From Pseudomonadota bacterium (GTDB taxonomy: Bacteria; Pseudomonadota; Gammaproteobacteria; Burkholderiales; Burkholderiaceae_B), in assembly GCA_023427945.1 (NCBI GenBank), contig JAEYZR010000249.1, positions 1-12,709 on the forward strand: a stretch of 12,709 bases of DNA, given 5' to 3'. The position numbers were made by a program, and so were the translations under genes. Each line of letters starts with the position of its first letter. The first letter of the stretch is position 1. The notes beneath the pieces were generated by a model that was given only the letters and a program-made list of their open reading frames with translations, did no database searches and was not told the origin of the DNA. This document shows positions 1 through 7,840 of the stretch, piece after piece.

Positions 1-1385
1 ATGCGGGGCACACCGTGATTCTGATCACCCATGATCACTCGGTGGCAGAGCAGGCGCGACGCGTGATCGAGATACGCGACGGACGCGTCATCGACGACAG
101 AAGGGTGACGCCGGAGGCGGCGGGACAGGTCGGCTGCCAGCGTCCAGCGCCGCCAACCCTGGACATGGCTGCCGCGCGGCATGATCCCCGCGCCACAGGG
201 GCTGAACTACACGAGGCACTGCGCACTGCCTGGCGCGGCATGCGCATCAACCGGGCGCGCACTTTTTTCACACTGCTTGGCATCATCATCGGCGTGGCGT
301 CCGTCATCGTCATGCTGGCCATTGGCGAAGGCGCACGCCAGCGCGTGATGGCCGAGATGGGCACCCTGGGCACGACCATCATGTACATGGGCAGCACCAC
401 ACCGCCCACGGGCGGCCCGCAAGGCACCCTGACCGAAGAGGACCTGAACGCCATCGCAGCGCTTGCCGAGATCCGCAGCGTGATGCCGATCATCGGCGAT
501 CCGCTCACGGTGCGCTATGGCAACACCCATCTGTCGATCTACGTTTTTGCCGCCGACGAACGTATGCCAGCCATTCATCGCTGGCAGGTCTCAGAAGGCC
601 GGTATTACACCGAGGCCGAAGATGCCAGCCTGGCACCACTCGTGGTTTTGGGTGCGAATACGAAACGCAAGTTCTTTGGCGAGGGTGATGCGATGGGCAA
701 ACAACTGCTCATTGGCAATGCACCCTTCGAAGTCATTGGCGTGATGGCCGAGCGTGGCGCCGACTCCAGCGCCCAGAGCTACGACGACATGGTGTTCATT
801 CCCTATCGAACTGGGCGTGTCCGCGTCTACCAGGCGCAGACCCAGCCTGACTATGTGGTGGTAGACGCAATATCGCCCGCGCACGTGCTGGCAGCGGAGG
901 AAAGCGTCCGGAAACTCATGCTGATCCGTCATGGCGGGCGTGAAGATTTCAAGATCGGCAATGCCGCGGCACGACTGCAGGCCGAGGCCGCCACCCGGCG
1001 CAGCATGACGTTGATGCTGGGCCTGATCGCTGCCGTGTCCTTGCTGGTCGGCGGCATTGGCGTCATGAACGTGATGCTCATGACTGTAAAAGAGCGAACG
1101 CGCGAGATAGGTATTCGCATGGCTACCGGCGCACGCCAGCGCGACATTCTGCGCCAGTTCCTGACCGAGGCCATGCTGCTGACGTTGACGGGAGGTGTAC
1201 TGGGTCTGATCGTGGGATTGCTGATTGGCGCGGTGTTGATGGCGAGCGGCGTGCCACTTGTGTTCTCGGTCACCGCCCTGGCCGGTGCCTTCACATGCTC
1301 GGTGGTAACCGGAGTGGTCTTCGGGTTCATGCCGGCACGCACCGCTGCTCGGCTCGATCCCGTCGTGGCCCTGGCTGGAGAGTGA
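1..1385 (+). CDS. macB: MacB-type fused ABC ATPase/permease, 5'-truncated by the window edge
   Basis: This is the 3' part of an inner-membrane exporter that carries its ATPase and permease in one chain. The frame is already open at position 3. Its first residues include the end of an ABC domain: the H-loop sequence ITHD and then VIEIRDGRV, as in MacB. Counting from the V codon at 15, a first membrane helix lies at about residues 84-106, a periplasmic MacB_PCD-like domain at about 110-325, and three C-terminal helices at about 331-357, 385-410 and 420-440, with the FtsX-like stretch KERTREIGIRMATGARQRDI between the first two. Only the last few residues of the ATPase domain are present, so Walker motifs cannot be checked. 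The next gene, an outer-membrane factor, starts one base after the stop, so the two are surely co-transcribed. A MacA-like adaptor is expected upstream, outside the window. The family exports macrolides, peptides or siderophores (PvdT in Pseudomonas). The substrate here is unknown. Confidence 0.93.
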   Translation, partial: AGHTVILITHDHSVAEQARRVIEIRDGRVIDDRRVTPEAAGQVGCQRPAPPTLDMAAARHDPRATGAELHEALRTAWRGMRINRARTFFTLLGIIIGVASVIVMLAIGEGARQRVMAEMGTLGTTIMYMGSTTPPTGGPQGTLTEEDLNAIAALAEIRSVMPIIGDPLTVRYGNTHLSIYVFAADERMPAIHRWQVSEGRYYTEAEDASLAPLVVLGANTKRKFFGEGDAMGKQLLIGNAPFEVIGVMAERGADSSAQSYDDMVFIPYRTGRVRVYQAQTQPDYVVVDAISPAHVLAAEESVRKLMLIRHGGREDFKIGNAAARLQAEAATRRSMTLMLGLIAAVSLLVGGIGVMNVMLMTVKERTREIGIRMATGARQRDILRQFLTEAMLLTLTGGVLGLIVGLLIGAVLMASGVPLVFSVTALAGAFTCSVVTGVVFGFMPARTAARLDPVVALAGE

Positions 1386-1386
1386 G

Positions 1387-2820
1387 ATGCAGAGATTTCT
1401 ACGGGTACGCGTATTTCTGTGTTCGCTTCTCTTATCGATGATGAGCGGCTGCGCGGTATCGCCCGTGCAGAATGCCGCGCCGCCAGAGCTCCCGACGCAA
1501 TGGCGCCATACCGGCGGCATCGATACTGCCTCGCCGAGGAACGGGCTGCCGGACGCGCTCACCACCGATTGGTGGCGCGGCTTTGGCAATGCCGAATTGA
1601 ACACGCTCATAGCGCAAGCCCGGATGCAAAGCCTGGACATTGCCGCTGCCACGGCGCGGATACGCCAGGCACAGGCGGCTGCACGTATCGTCGGCGCCTC
1701 GCTTCTACCCGATGTCTCGGCGGACCTGCAGGCGGGGCGACAGGGTCGGTTCCGCGGTGGCGCCAGCGGCGACGGTACGACCTACGCGGCAGGGCTGAGC
1801 ACCCGCTATGAGGTGGACTTCTGGGGGCGCAACCGCGCAGCGAGCGACAGCGCATTGCACACCCTGTCTGCCGCACGCTTCGATCACGATACTGTGCGCC
1901 TTACAGTGACAGCGGGCGTTGCCAGCGTCTGGATCCAGGCGGTGATGCTGGCCGAACGAACCGCCATTGCCACTCAAAACCTGCAAAGTGCGCAGCGATT
2001 GCTGGCACTCGTGCAGTCGCAGTTCGATGCCGGCTCGGCCACTGCGCTGGCGCTTGCACAACAGCGCACACTGGTGGCTGCGCAGCAACGCATCGCCGCG
2101 GCACTCAGCCAGCAAACCGACGACGCCCGAATCGCCCTGACGCAACTCCTCGGTCAAGCCGTCGACGTCCCGGTGCATACGACGTCTCTGGCCGACATCA
2201 CCATGCCCACCATCCACCCCGACGTGCCTGCTGCGCTGCTGTTGCGTCGTCCCGACATCGCCCGGGCTGAAGCCGATCTGGCAGCGGCTGATGCCGATGT
2301 CCAGGCGGCCCGTGCCGCCATGCTGCCGCGCCTCACGCTTTCGGCGTACATAGGTAGCGGCGGCAGCCATCTGAATCAAGTCTTCGACAATCCTCTTTAT
2401 TCGTTGGCAGCAGGGTTGGCCGCACCCATCTTCAATGCAGGTCGGCTGGCCGCCGGGCACGAGCTCGCGCAGGCGCACCGCGAGGAGCTCCTCGCCCATT
2501 ACCGCCAAGCCATCGTGAATGCCTTTGCCGACACACAGTCGGCGCTGGCCTCCATGCACGGCGTGCAGGCGCAGTTGGAGGCACAGCGTGTAGAGCTGGC
2601 GCAGGCCAGGCGCGTCCTGGCGTTATCTGAATCGCGATACCGGGCGGGTGCCGAAACCCTGCTGGTGCTGCTTGACGCACAGCGCACCCTGTACGCCGCG
2701 CTGGACGAGGCCGCTCGCCTGCGCGCGTTGCACCTGCAAGCGGCCATTGATCTGTACAAGGCGCTGGGCGGGGGCTGGAGGCGTGATGCACAAATCAGCG
2801 TTCTGCCTGCGCGGATCTAG
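1387..2820 (+). CDS. NodT/OprM-type outer-membrane efflux lipoprotein
   Basis: The 477-residue product is the outer-membrane channel of a tripartite efflux pump. The N-terminus is a lipoprotein signal with a lipobox ending at Cys22 (MMSGC). Family hallmarks are YEVDFWGRNRAA at about 141-152 and LLRRPDIARAEADLAAAD at about 285-302, followed by AARAAMLPRLTL. These mark the two repeated halves of the TolC-like fold, and the long Ala/Gln-rich helical stretches at 70-105, 190-255 and 355-455 fit its coiled coils. The length is normal for NodT or OpmQ proteins. The ATG has a GGAG six bases upstream, inside the end of the macB-type gene, which supports translational coupling. With that partner it resembles the PvdRT-OpmQ siderophore exporter arrangement, but macrolide or peptide export is equally possible. 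No clear terminator follows the stop. Confidence 0.95.
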   Translation: MQRFLRVRVFLCSLLLSMMSGCAVSPVQNAAPPELPTQWRHTGGIDTASPRNGLPDALTTDWWRGFGNAELNTLIAQARMQSLDIAAATARIRQAQAAARIVGASLLPDVSADLQAGRQGRFRGGASGDGTTYAAGLSTRYEVDFWGRNRAASDSALHTLSAARFDHDTVRLTVTAGVASVWIQAVMLAERTAIATQNLQSAQRLLALVQSQFDAGSATALALAQQRTLVAAQQRIAAALSQQTDDARIALTQLLGQAVDVPVHTTSLADITMPTIHPDVPAALLLRRPDIARAEADLAAADADVQAARAAMLPRLTLSAYIGSGGSHLNQVFDNPLYSLAAGLAAPIFNAGRLAAGHELAQAHREELLAHYRQAIVNAFADTQSALASMHGVQAQLEAQRVELAQARRVLALSESRYRAGAETLLVLLDAQRTLYAALDEAARLRALHLQAAIDLYKALGGGWRRDAQISVLPARI

Positions 2821-3192
2821 GCTGCCCGAGCCTTCTCTCTTTTCATCTGCCCGCGGCACGTCCAGAAGTGGGGCACGCCGCCAGTTTCAACGGCTGACTT
2901 CAGACGCTCAGAGCTTCTGCCACGTACTCAAGCAGAGCGTCTACCTTGGGGACCGATTGGCAGGAAAACAATGCGCGACAAGCCCATTTGCGCAGCACTA
3001 CCGACCCTTGATCGAATCGTGCAAGGACACGTTCTATGCACTCATCATCGATGACGTTGGCCCTCGTTATCGCTAGCGAACGGTTCATTTTTTGGGATCT
3101 CTGGTGTTGGAGCACTCAGATCGCGAAGGTTTGACGTTTTTATCAGAAGAAGATGCTAACGTTCGCGAGTCAATGTCCTGGGGTGCGATCTC
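2821..3192. other. Intergenic region between the efflux operon and the glycosyltransferase gene
   Basis: These 372 bases hold no convincing intact gene. No strong hairpin plus T-run follows the efflux operon. A TTGACG at about 3132 could be a -35 box for the glycosyltransferase gene, but no good -10 lies 16-18 bases downstream. The middle of the region contains the possible LysR remnant listed separately. The last 150 bases look AT-richer than the flanking coding DNA. Confidence 0.5.
2900..3115 (-). pseudogene. Possible decayed C-terminal fragment of a LysR-type regulator
   Basis: A minus-strand open stretch of 71 codons ends in a segment that reads like the tail of a LysR-type regulator. 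The part around CIERVLARFDQG resembles the usual 'G.LVRVL..F' segment, and the end SVPKVDALLEYVAEAL resembles the common 'P.KVRALIDFLAE.L' terminal helix. There is no DNA-binding domain and no room for one before the glycosyltransferase gene on the other strand, so if the resemblance is real this is only a remnant. The match is by eye and short, and the stretch could instead be a chance open frame. Confidence 0.27.
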
Positions 3193-4365
3193 GTGACTGT
3201 TGTACTGATGGCGGTGTGGCTGGGCCTGTCTTTGTTTTCCTTCGCCTGCCTAGCGTTGTACGCCAGGCACTCCGCGACAAATGGAAAACAGTTGGGCCGC
3301 GGACGAGTTGCCGTCATTGTTCCTGTGAAGTCTGCTGTGGATGATGACCTTCGGCCCTTTCTCGAAAGCTTGAGCGAGCAGACCTACCAGGATTGGTACG
3401 TCATTTTCGCCGTTGCCTCGACTGATGATCCATCCTGCGAGGTGGTCTCGGGCTTTCTGAAGAGTGGCAGAGTGTCCGGTGAAGTGGTCACCGCAGGCCT
3501 CGCAACTCTACAAGGCCAGAAAATTCAAAATCTCCTGGCAGGCGTTGATCGCATCCGAGATTGCACGGACTATCTCGCGTTTTGCGACGCTGACAGCGTT
3601 CTGCCCCGCAACTTCGTTGGCCGCTTGGTGCACCCGCTGGCGCGCGACAGGTGCGACATTTCAACTTGCTATCGGTTGATCATGCCGTGCGATTCGCTGC
3701 TGGGGTCGTTGCTGGTTGCCGTAGCCAACTTGCAGGTGGCGTTCTTCCCGCGTTACGGGCGTTGGACAGTGCCGTGGGGTGGGGGCACAGCGATGCGGCT
3801 CGCGACGTTTGACCGTCTGCAGGTGCGGGATGCCTGGGAGGGTTACTTATCCGATGACTTGCGGTTGGCGCGAATCGCATGGGCCCAGGGTGCAAGGGTC
3901 AAGCTTCAGCGTGATCTTTTGATTCCGTCAAGACTTTCGTCCACTGTCATGGACGCTTTGCGTTTCGGCATTCGACAGTATCAGCACGTCTTCACAAATA
4001 GCGTAGTACTTTGGTTTTTTGCTACGGCGGTCCTGTCCATACACGCTGCGGGGTGGATCTGGCTATTTAGCCAGACGGTACGAGCAGGGATCGGGGCCAT
4101 GGTTTCGGTTTGGGTCTTTATGTATGTCTTGTCGATCGGGCGCAATATCATTCGTGCGCTCTTGTTATACCGATTGCAGGGCATGGCAGCAGTCAAGCCT
4201 ATGCGGCTGGCGTTATTAATGGATTCAGTTTTTCCATTTCTGGCGCCAGGCCTGCATTGCGCTGTGGCTTTAGCTGCTTCTGTGTGCCCAAGAATAACCT
4301 GGGGCGGCTGCGAATATTGGGTGCGAGGAGGGAAGGTGGTGCGGTTGCGGCGTCTCGCGAAGTGA
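3193..4365 (+). CDS. Membrane-anchored family-2/21-like glycosyltransferase
   Basis: The 390-residue product is a processive- or ceramide-glucosyltransferase-like GT-A enzyme expected to transfer a sugar from a nucleotide donor to a lipid or glycan at the inner membrane. It has one N-terminal membrane helix (about 4-24), then the GT-A start VAVIVPVKS (39-47), an acidic nucleotide-binding site near D78/D79, the DAD metal motif at 132-134, PWGGGTAMR at 194-202 and a SDD acid motif at 220-222. RFGIRQYQ (257-264) sits where the (Q/R)xxRW motif is expected, but the Trp is missing. Two or three helices follow (about 270-292, 300-325, 340-365), then a WGGCEYWVRGGKVVRL tail like that of GT21 or HpnI proteins. 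The start chosen is GTG at 3193, with a weak GGGGTG upstream. ATG at 3208 is an alternative. No sugar-pathway gene lies next to it, and its base composition looks less GC-rich than the neighbours. The acceptor is unknown. Confidence 0.8.
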   Translation: MTVVLMAVWLGLSLFSFACLALYARHSATNGKQLGRGRVAVIVPVKSAVDDDLRPFLESLSEQTYQDWYVIFAVASTDDPSCEVVSGFLKSGRVSGEVVTAGLATLQGQKIQNLLAGVDRIRDCTDYLAFCDADSVLPRNFVGRLVHPLARDRCDISTCYRLIMPCDSLLGSLLVAVANLQVAFFPRYGRWTVPWGGGTAMRLATFDRLQVRDAWEGYLSDDLRLARIAWAQGARVKLQRDLLIPSRLSSTVMDALRFGIRQYQHVFTNSVVLWFFATAVLSIHAAGWIWLFSQTVRAGIGAMVSVWVFMYVLSIGRNIIRALLLYRLQGMAAVKPMRLALLMDSVFPFLAPGLHCAVALAASVCPRITWGGCEYWVRGGKVVRLRRLAK

Positions 4366-4383
4366 AGAAATGCTGGCTTTTGA

Positions 4384-5286
4384 TCAGTGGCCGGCAGCGC
4401 TGGCAGGTTTGGCAAGATGCTCGATCAGCACAGGCACAGGCGACTGCTCGAATCCGGCTTGTGCGGCTTGCGCATACACATCCCTGATGGCCAATGCGAT
4501 CGCACCTTGCGCGCCTTGTTCGTCGGCCATCGTGCAGTAATAGCCCATATCCTTCAGGGCGTTGGATACGGAGAACCGGAACCCCGACGTATCTTCCGAC
4601 TCGATGAAGGGACGAAGGCGATTCAACACGACACCGTTGCCGCCGCCTGCCGCCAGGATGTCGCAGAAGGTTTGTGGATCGGTACCTGTCTGGCGTGCGC
4701 ACGCCGCCGCTTCAGCCAGCACGGCCGAGAAGCCGAGCGACACATAATTGTGCAGCAGCTTCATTTGATGGCCAGCGCCCACACCGCCTGCGTAGGCGAT
4801 GTTTTCTGCGTAGCTCTGCAGTACAGGCAGGCACGCATCGAAGACGTCGCGGTCGCCGCCGACGATCAGATTCAACCGGCCTTCGGCGGCCTCTTTTGGG
4901 GTGCGCGTCATGGGCGCGTCCAGAAAACGCCCGCCCGCGTTCTGGACTGCGCGGGCGATCTTCAGCGTGGACGAGGGAATGGCGGTGGAGCAGTCGATGA
5001 CCGTGCTGCCCTGCCGTAGCCCTTCCATTACGCCGCGCTTTTGGAAAAGCACGTCTTCCACCTGCGGCGACCCTGTGACGCACAGGATGACGATATCGAC
5101 CTGCGCGGCAAGGTCAGCAGGAGATTGGCAGGTCGTCACGCCCGCGGCCACCAACTGATCCAGAGGCTGGTTGCCCGGATGTTCAAGCACGGTCAATGGG
5201 TACCCGTGGCGCACCAGGCTGGTGGCGATGCCCGATCCCATCAGGCCGACGCCAATCAGGCCAATACGCGGCTTTTTTTCTGTCAT
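4384..5286 (-). CDS. NAD(P)-dependent beta-hydroxyacid dehydrogenase (3-hydroxyisobutyrate dehydrogenase family)
   Basis: The 300-residue cytoplasmic dehydrogenase oxidises a beta-hydroxyacid to a semialdehyde, or runs the reverse reaction. The N-terminal Rossmann domain begins with GLIGVGLMGSG (9-19). The family catalytic segment GAGHQMKLLHN places the conserved Lys at 176 and Asn at 180, and ALKDMGYY (243-250) carries the second conserved Lys (245). The length is normal. The substrate loop after DAP (123-125) reads MTRTPKEAAEG instead of the usual VSGG form, so the oxyanion-binding Ser-Gly-Gly is absent and the substrate may not be 3-hydroxyisobutyrate, tartronate semialdehyde or 4-hydroxybutyrate. 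It is the last gene of a three-gene minus-strand operon, 30 bases after the semialdehyde dehydrogenase gene, with GGAG nine bases before its ATG. It converges on the glycosyltransferase gene with an 18-base gap. Confidence 0.9.
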   Translation of the reverse strand: MTEKKPRIGLIGVGLMGSGIATSLVRHGYPLTVLEHPGNQPLDQLVAAGVTTCQSPADLAAQVDIVILCVTGSPQVEDVLFQKRGVMEGLRQGSTVIDCSTAIPSSTLKIARAVQNAGGRFLDAPMTRTPKEAAEGRLNLIVGGDRDVFDACLPVLQSYAENIAYAGGVGAGHQMKLLHNYVSLGFSAVLAEAAACARQTGTDPQTFCDILAAGGGNGVVLNRLRPFIESEDTSGFRFSVSNALKDMGYYCTMADEQGAQGAIALAIRDVYAQAAQAGFEQSPVPVLIEHLAKPASAAGH

Positions 5287-5316
5287 GAGTGTGCTCCAGC
5301 AATAACGGGATTTGAT

Positions 5317-6777
5317 TCAGGGCGTGCCCAGGCCGCCGGCGCAGATGTATTTGATTTCGACATAGTCGTCGACGCCGTACTTGGACCCTTCGCGACCAAT
5401 GCCCGACTCTTTGACGCCACCGAACGGTGCCAGCTCAGTCGAGATGATGCCTTCGTTCAAGCCCACGATCCCGGTTTCGAGCGCCTCCGACACCCGCCAC
5501 GCGCGACGGTAGTCCGATGTGTAGAAATAGGCGGCCAACCCAAACGGGGTGTCGTTGGCGAGCTCGATGACGTCCTGCTCGGTGCTGAATCGAATCAGCG
5601 GGGCTACCGGCCCGAACGTCTCTTCCTGCATCAGCTTCGCGTCGCGCGACACGTTTACGAGAATGGAGGGCTCATAGAACAACCCGCCCGCCTGATGTGC
5701 CCGACCGCCGGTCAGCGCACTGGCACCGCCGGCAATGGCGTCGTCGACATGCTCCTGCACCTTGTCTATCGCCGCCTGATCGATGAGCGGGCCCAGATCG
5801 ACGTTTTCCTCCAGACCGTTGCCCACCTTCATGGCGAGTACGGCCTGCTTGAGGCGCTCGGCAAACTCGTCGTAGACGCCATTCTGGACAAAGATCCGGT
5901 TGGCGCACACGCACGTCTGGCCGGCATTGCGAAACTTGGATGCCATGGCGCCGGCCACGGCCAGGTCGAGATCGGCGTCATCGAACACAATGAAGGGCGC
6001 GTTGCCGCCAAGTTCCATGGACACTTTTTTCATGGTGTCCGCGCATTGGCGCATCAGATGCTTGCCCACGCTGGTCGAACCGGTGAAAGACAGCTTGCGT
6101 ACGATGGGATTGCTGGTCAGGGCCTCACCCACGACACCTGATTGACCCGTCACCACGTTGAGCACGCCCGCTGGAATGCCGGCTTCGTGCGCCAACTCGG
6201 CCAGCGCGAGTGCGGAATACGGCGTTGCACTGGCAGGTTTGACGATGATGGTGCAGCCGGCTGCCAACGCGGCACCTGCTTTACGCGTGATCATCGCGTT
6301 GGGAAAATTCCACGGGGTGATCGCCGCCACGACGCCCACGGGTTGCTTGATGACAATGATGCGGCGATCAGACGTGGCTGCGGGAATGACATCGCCATAG
6401 ACGCGCTTGGCTTCCTCGGCAAACCACTCCAGGAAGGATGAGCCATACGCGATTTCGCCGCGCGACTCCTTGATGGGTTTGCCTTGCTCCAGGGTCAGCA
6501 GTCTGGCCAGGTCTTCTTGATGCAGCATGCACAAGTCATACCAGCGCCGGATCAATTGTGCGCGCTGCTTGGCCGCCATGGCTCGCCAGGCGGGCAGGGC
6601 GCGGTTGGCTGACTCGACAGCACGGCGCACATCGGGTTCTGGCAATGACGGCACGGTACCCAGCTCGGAACCGTCCGCGGGGTTGGTGACGGCTATGGTC
6701 TGGCCATCGGACGCGTCGGTCCATGTGCCGTCGATAAAGCATTGCTGGCGAAACAACGAAGGTCTTTTCAGATTCAT
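5317..6777 (-). CDS. gabD: NAD(P)-dependent succinate-semialdehyde dehydrogenase family (GabD-like)
   Basis: The 486-residue aldehyde dehydrogenase oxidises a carboxylated semialdehyde, typically succinate or alpha-ketoglutarate semialdehyde, to the acid. The chain matches GabD throughout: TPWNFPNAMITRKAG (154-168) with the oxyanion Asn157, cofactor-contacting Lys180, FTGSTSVGK (231-239), MELGG with general base Glu255, and FRNAGQTCVCANR (282-294) with nucleophile Cys289. Cys291, two residues on, reproduces the Cys-x-Cys pair of the SSADH redox switch. Arg283 and the Ser446 of ISTELAPFGG correspond to carboxylate-binding residues of SSADH, so a negatively charged semialdehyde is favoured. It is the middle gene of the operon, 17 bases after the 2-hydroxyacid dehydrogenase gene and 30 bases before the beta-hydroxyacid dehydrogenase gene. 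Its SD is weak (AAGAGAC). There is no GABA aminotransferase beside it, so a GABA pathway is not indicated. The gene symbol marks the family only. Confidence 0.92.
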   Translation of the reverse strand: MNLKRPSLFRQQCFIDGTWTDASDGQTIAVTNPADGSELGTVPSLPEPDVRRAVESANRALPAWRAMAAKQRAQLIRRWYDLCMLHQEDLARLLTLEQGKPIKESRGEIAYGSSFLEWFAEEAKRVYGDVIPAATSDRRIIVIKQPVGVVAAITPWNFPNAMITRKAGAALAAGCTIIVKPASATPYSALALAELAHEAGIPAGVLNVVTGQSGVVGEALTSNPIVRKLSFTGSTSVGKHLMRQCADTMKKVSMELGGNAPFIVFDDADLDLAVAGAMASKFRNAGQTCVCANRIFVQNGVYDEFAERLKQAVLAMKVGNGLEENVDLGPLIDQAAIDKVQEHVDDAIAGGASALTGGRAHQAGGLFYEPSILVNVSRDAKLMQEETFGPVAPLIRFSTEQDVIELANDTPFGLAAYFYTSDYRRAWRVSEALETGIVGLNEGIISTELAPFGGVKESGIGREGSKYGVDDYVEIKYICAGGLGTP

Positions 6778-6794
6778 GAAGCGGTCTCTTGAGA

Positions 6795-7781
6795 TCAGGC
6801 GGGATGAGAAGGAGTAAGCAAATTACTGGGTGTGGCGCCTCGGTATAAGGCCTCCAGGCCATCGACCAGCAACCAGCCCATGGCGTCACGGGTTTCCTGC
6901 GTCGCGCTGCCGATGTGCGGAGACAGGAAAACGTTGTCGAGCTGGCTATAGCGCGGATCGACGTTCGGCTCATTGGCAAACACATCCAGCCCAGCGGCGA
7001 ACAGCCGGCCGGTGGACAGCGCGCCGATCAGGGCGTCGTCGTCCACCAGGTCTCCACGCGAGATATTGACCAGCACGGCGCGCGGTGGCATGAGGGCGAT
7101 GCGTGCGGCATTGATGACGCCCTTCAAATGCGGGGAGCCCGGCACCGCAATCACAAGGATGTCTGCGATGCGCAGGGCATCATCCAGGTGGGCGTGGTAG
7201 ATGGCGCCGGCGGCCAGGTCCGGCGATAACGGCCGTCGATTGTGATAATGGATCTCGGTACCAAACGCGCGCGCGCGTACCGCGATTTCTCGACCGATGC
7301 GGCCCATGCCAAAGATCATCACGCGCTTGTTTCCCAGGCCGCAACCCAGCAACTGGGTCGGACCCCAGCCTGGCCAACTGCCGCTGCGCACCATGCGGTC
7401 TGCTTCATATCCTCGGCGGCATGCATTGAGCGTCAGCATCAGGGCGATCTCGGCGCAGGCCTCGCTCAGGACATCCGGCGTATGCAATACACCGATGCCG
7501 AGTTCTCGGGCCACATCCATATTGATGTGGTCATATCCCACCGACAGCGTCGCAACAAAGCGCAACTCGGGCGAGAGGGCGCGCAGAACCTTTTCATTGA
7601 CCTGTTCGGTGGCAGTGGCCACCAGTACCTGTGCACCTTTCGCGGCGTCAATGATCTCGTCTGGCGACAGGATCGTGTCGTTTTCATTGACGTGCAGTGC
7701 GTAACGCGCATGCAGGGCCGCTTCCACACTTTGGGTCAGCCGCCGGCACAGATAGGCCTTGGGCTTGGTCGCCTTTGTCAT
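6795..7781 (-). CDS. D-isomer-specific 2-hydroxyacid dehydrogenase (glyoxylate/hydroxypyruvate reductase type)
   Basis: The 328-residue cytoplasmic enzyme interconverts a 2-oxoacid and a D-2-hydroxyacid with NAD(P)H. The catalytic domain has the LSVGYDHINMD segment (79-89). The Rossmann motif is GMGRIG (158-163), followed by an RAFG turn and NRRP (181-184), where basic residues could favour NADPH. The catalytic triad is visible: Arg242 in VNISRGDLVDD, Glu271 in DVFANEP and His289 in LSPHIGSAT. Length and motif order are those of the GhrB/glyoxylate reductase branch. It is the first gene of the minus-strand operon, about 24 bases downstream of the inferred transcription start. The ATG at 7781 is preceded by AAGGA and a GGGAG that abuts the start codon. 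Control by the divergent GntR regulator is likely, since the operator overlaps the promoter. The exact substrate (glyoxylate, hydroxypyruvate or another 2-oxoacid) is not determined. Confidence 0.92.
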   Translation of the reverse strand: MTKATKPKAYLCRRLTQSVEAALHARYALHVNENDTILSPDEIIDAAKGAQVLVATATEQVNEKVLRALSPELRFVATLSVGYDHINMDVARELGIGVLHTPDVLSEACAEIALMLTLNACRRGYEADRMVRSGSWPGWGPTQLLGCGLGNKRVMIFGMGRIGREIAVRARAFGTEIHYHNRRPLSPDLAAGAIYHAHLDDALRIADILVIAVPGSPHLKGVINAARIALMPPRAVLVNISRGDLVDDDALIGALSTGRLFAAGLDVFANEPNVDPRYSQLDNVFLSPHIGSATQETRDAMGWLLVDGLEALYRGATPSNLLTPSHPA

Positions 7782-7811
7782 CTCCCGCCTGTCCTTTTTG
7801 ATGTTTTTAGT

Positions 7812-7840
7812 ACTATCAATTCATATGACAAATTTGTCAA
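7812..7840 (-). promoter_or_regulatory. Promoter of the dehydrogenase operon
   Basis: On the minus strand a consensus -35 TTGACA (7840-7835) is followed after exactly 17 bases by GATAGT (7817-7812), which matches four of six -10 positions. The start would fall near 7805, giving a short leader before the ATG at 7781. The -35 box and spacer are covered by the palindrome listed next, an arrangement that suits repression. Confidence 0.6.
7826..7839. promoter_or_regulatory. Perfect 14-base palindrome, putative GntR operator
   Basis: TGACAAATTTGTCA is its own reverse complement. It lies in the 174-base region between the dehydrogenase operon and the GntR gene and overlaps the -35 boxes of both divergent promoters. 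Its left part belongs to a longer element (7818-7836, AATTCATATGACAAATTTG) that recurs in similar form upstream of the Bug receptor gene. Binding by the adjacent GntR protein is inferred from position. Confidence 0.6.

Noticed and set aside
591..1652. A long minus-strand open frame (353 codons) antisense to the macB-type gene
   Set aside because: It is rich in His, Gln and Arg with no motif, and lies opposite a gene with strong family motifs. This is typical of antisense shadows in GC-rich DNA.
3073..3165. GCGAACG and CGTTCGC inverted pair upstream of the glycosyltransferase gene
   Set aside because: The arms are seven bases and about 80 bases apart, which is expected by chance. No promoter element is associated.
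5041..6141. A 366-codon plus-strand open frame opposite the two dehydrogenase genes
   Set aside because: It spans the gap between two well-supported minus-strand genes and has no recognisable domain, so it is a shadow frame.
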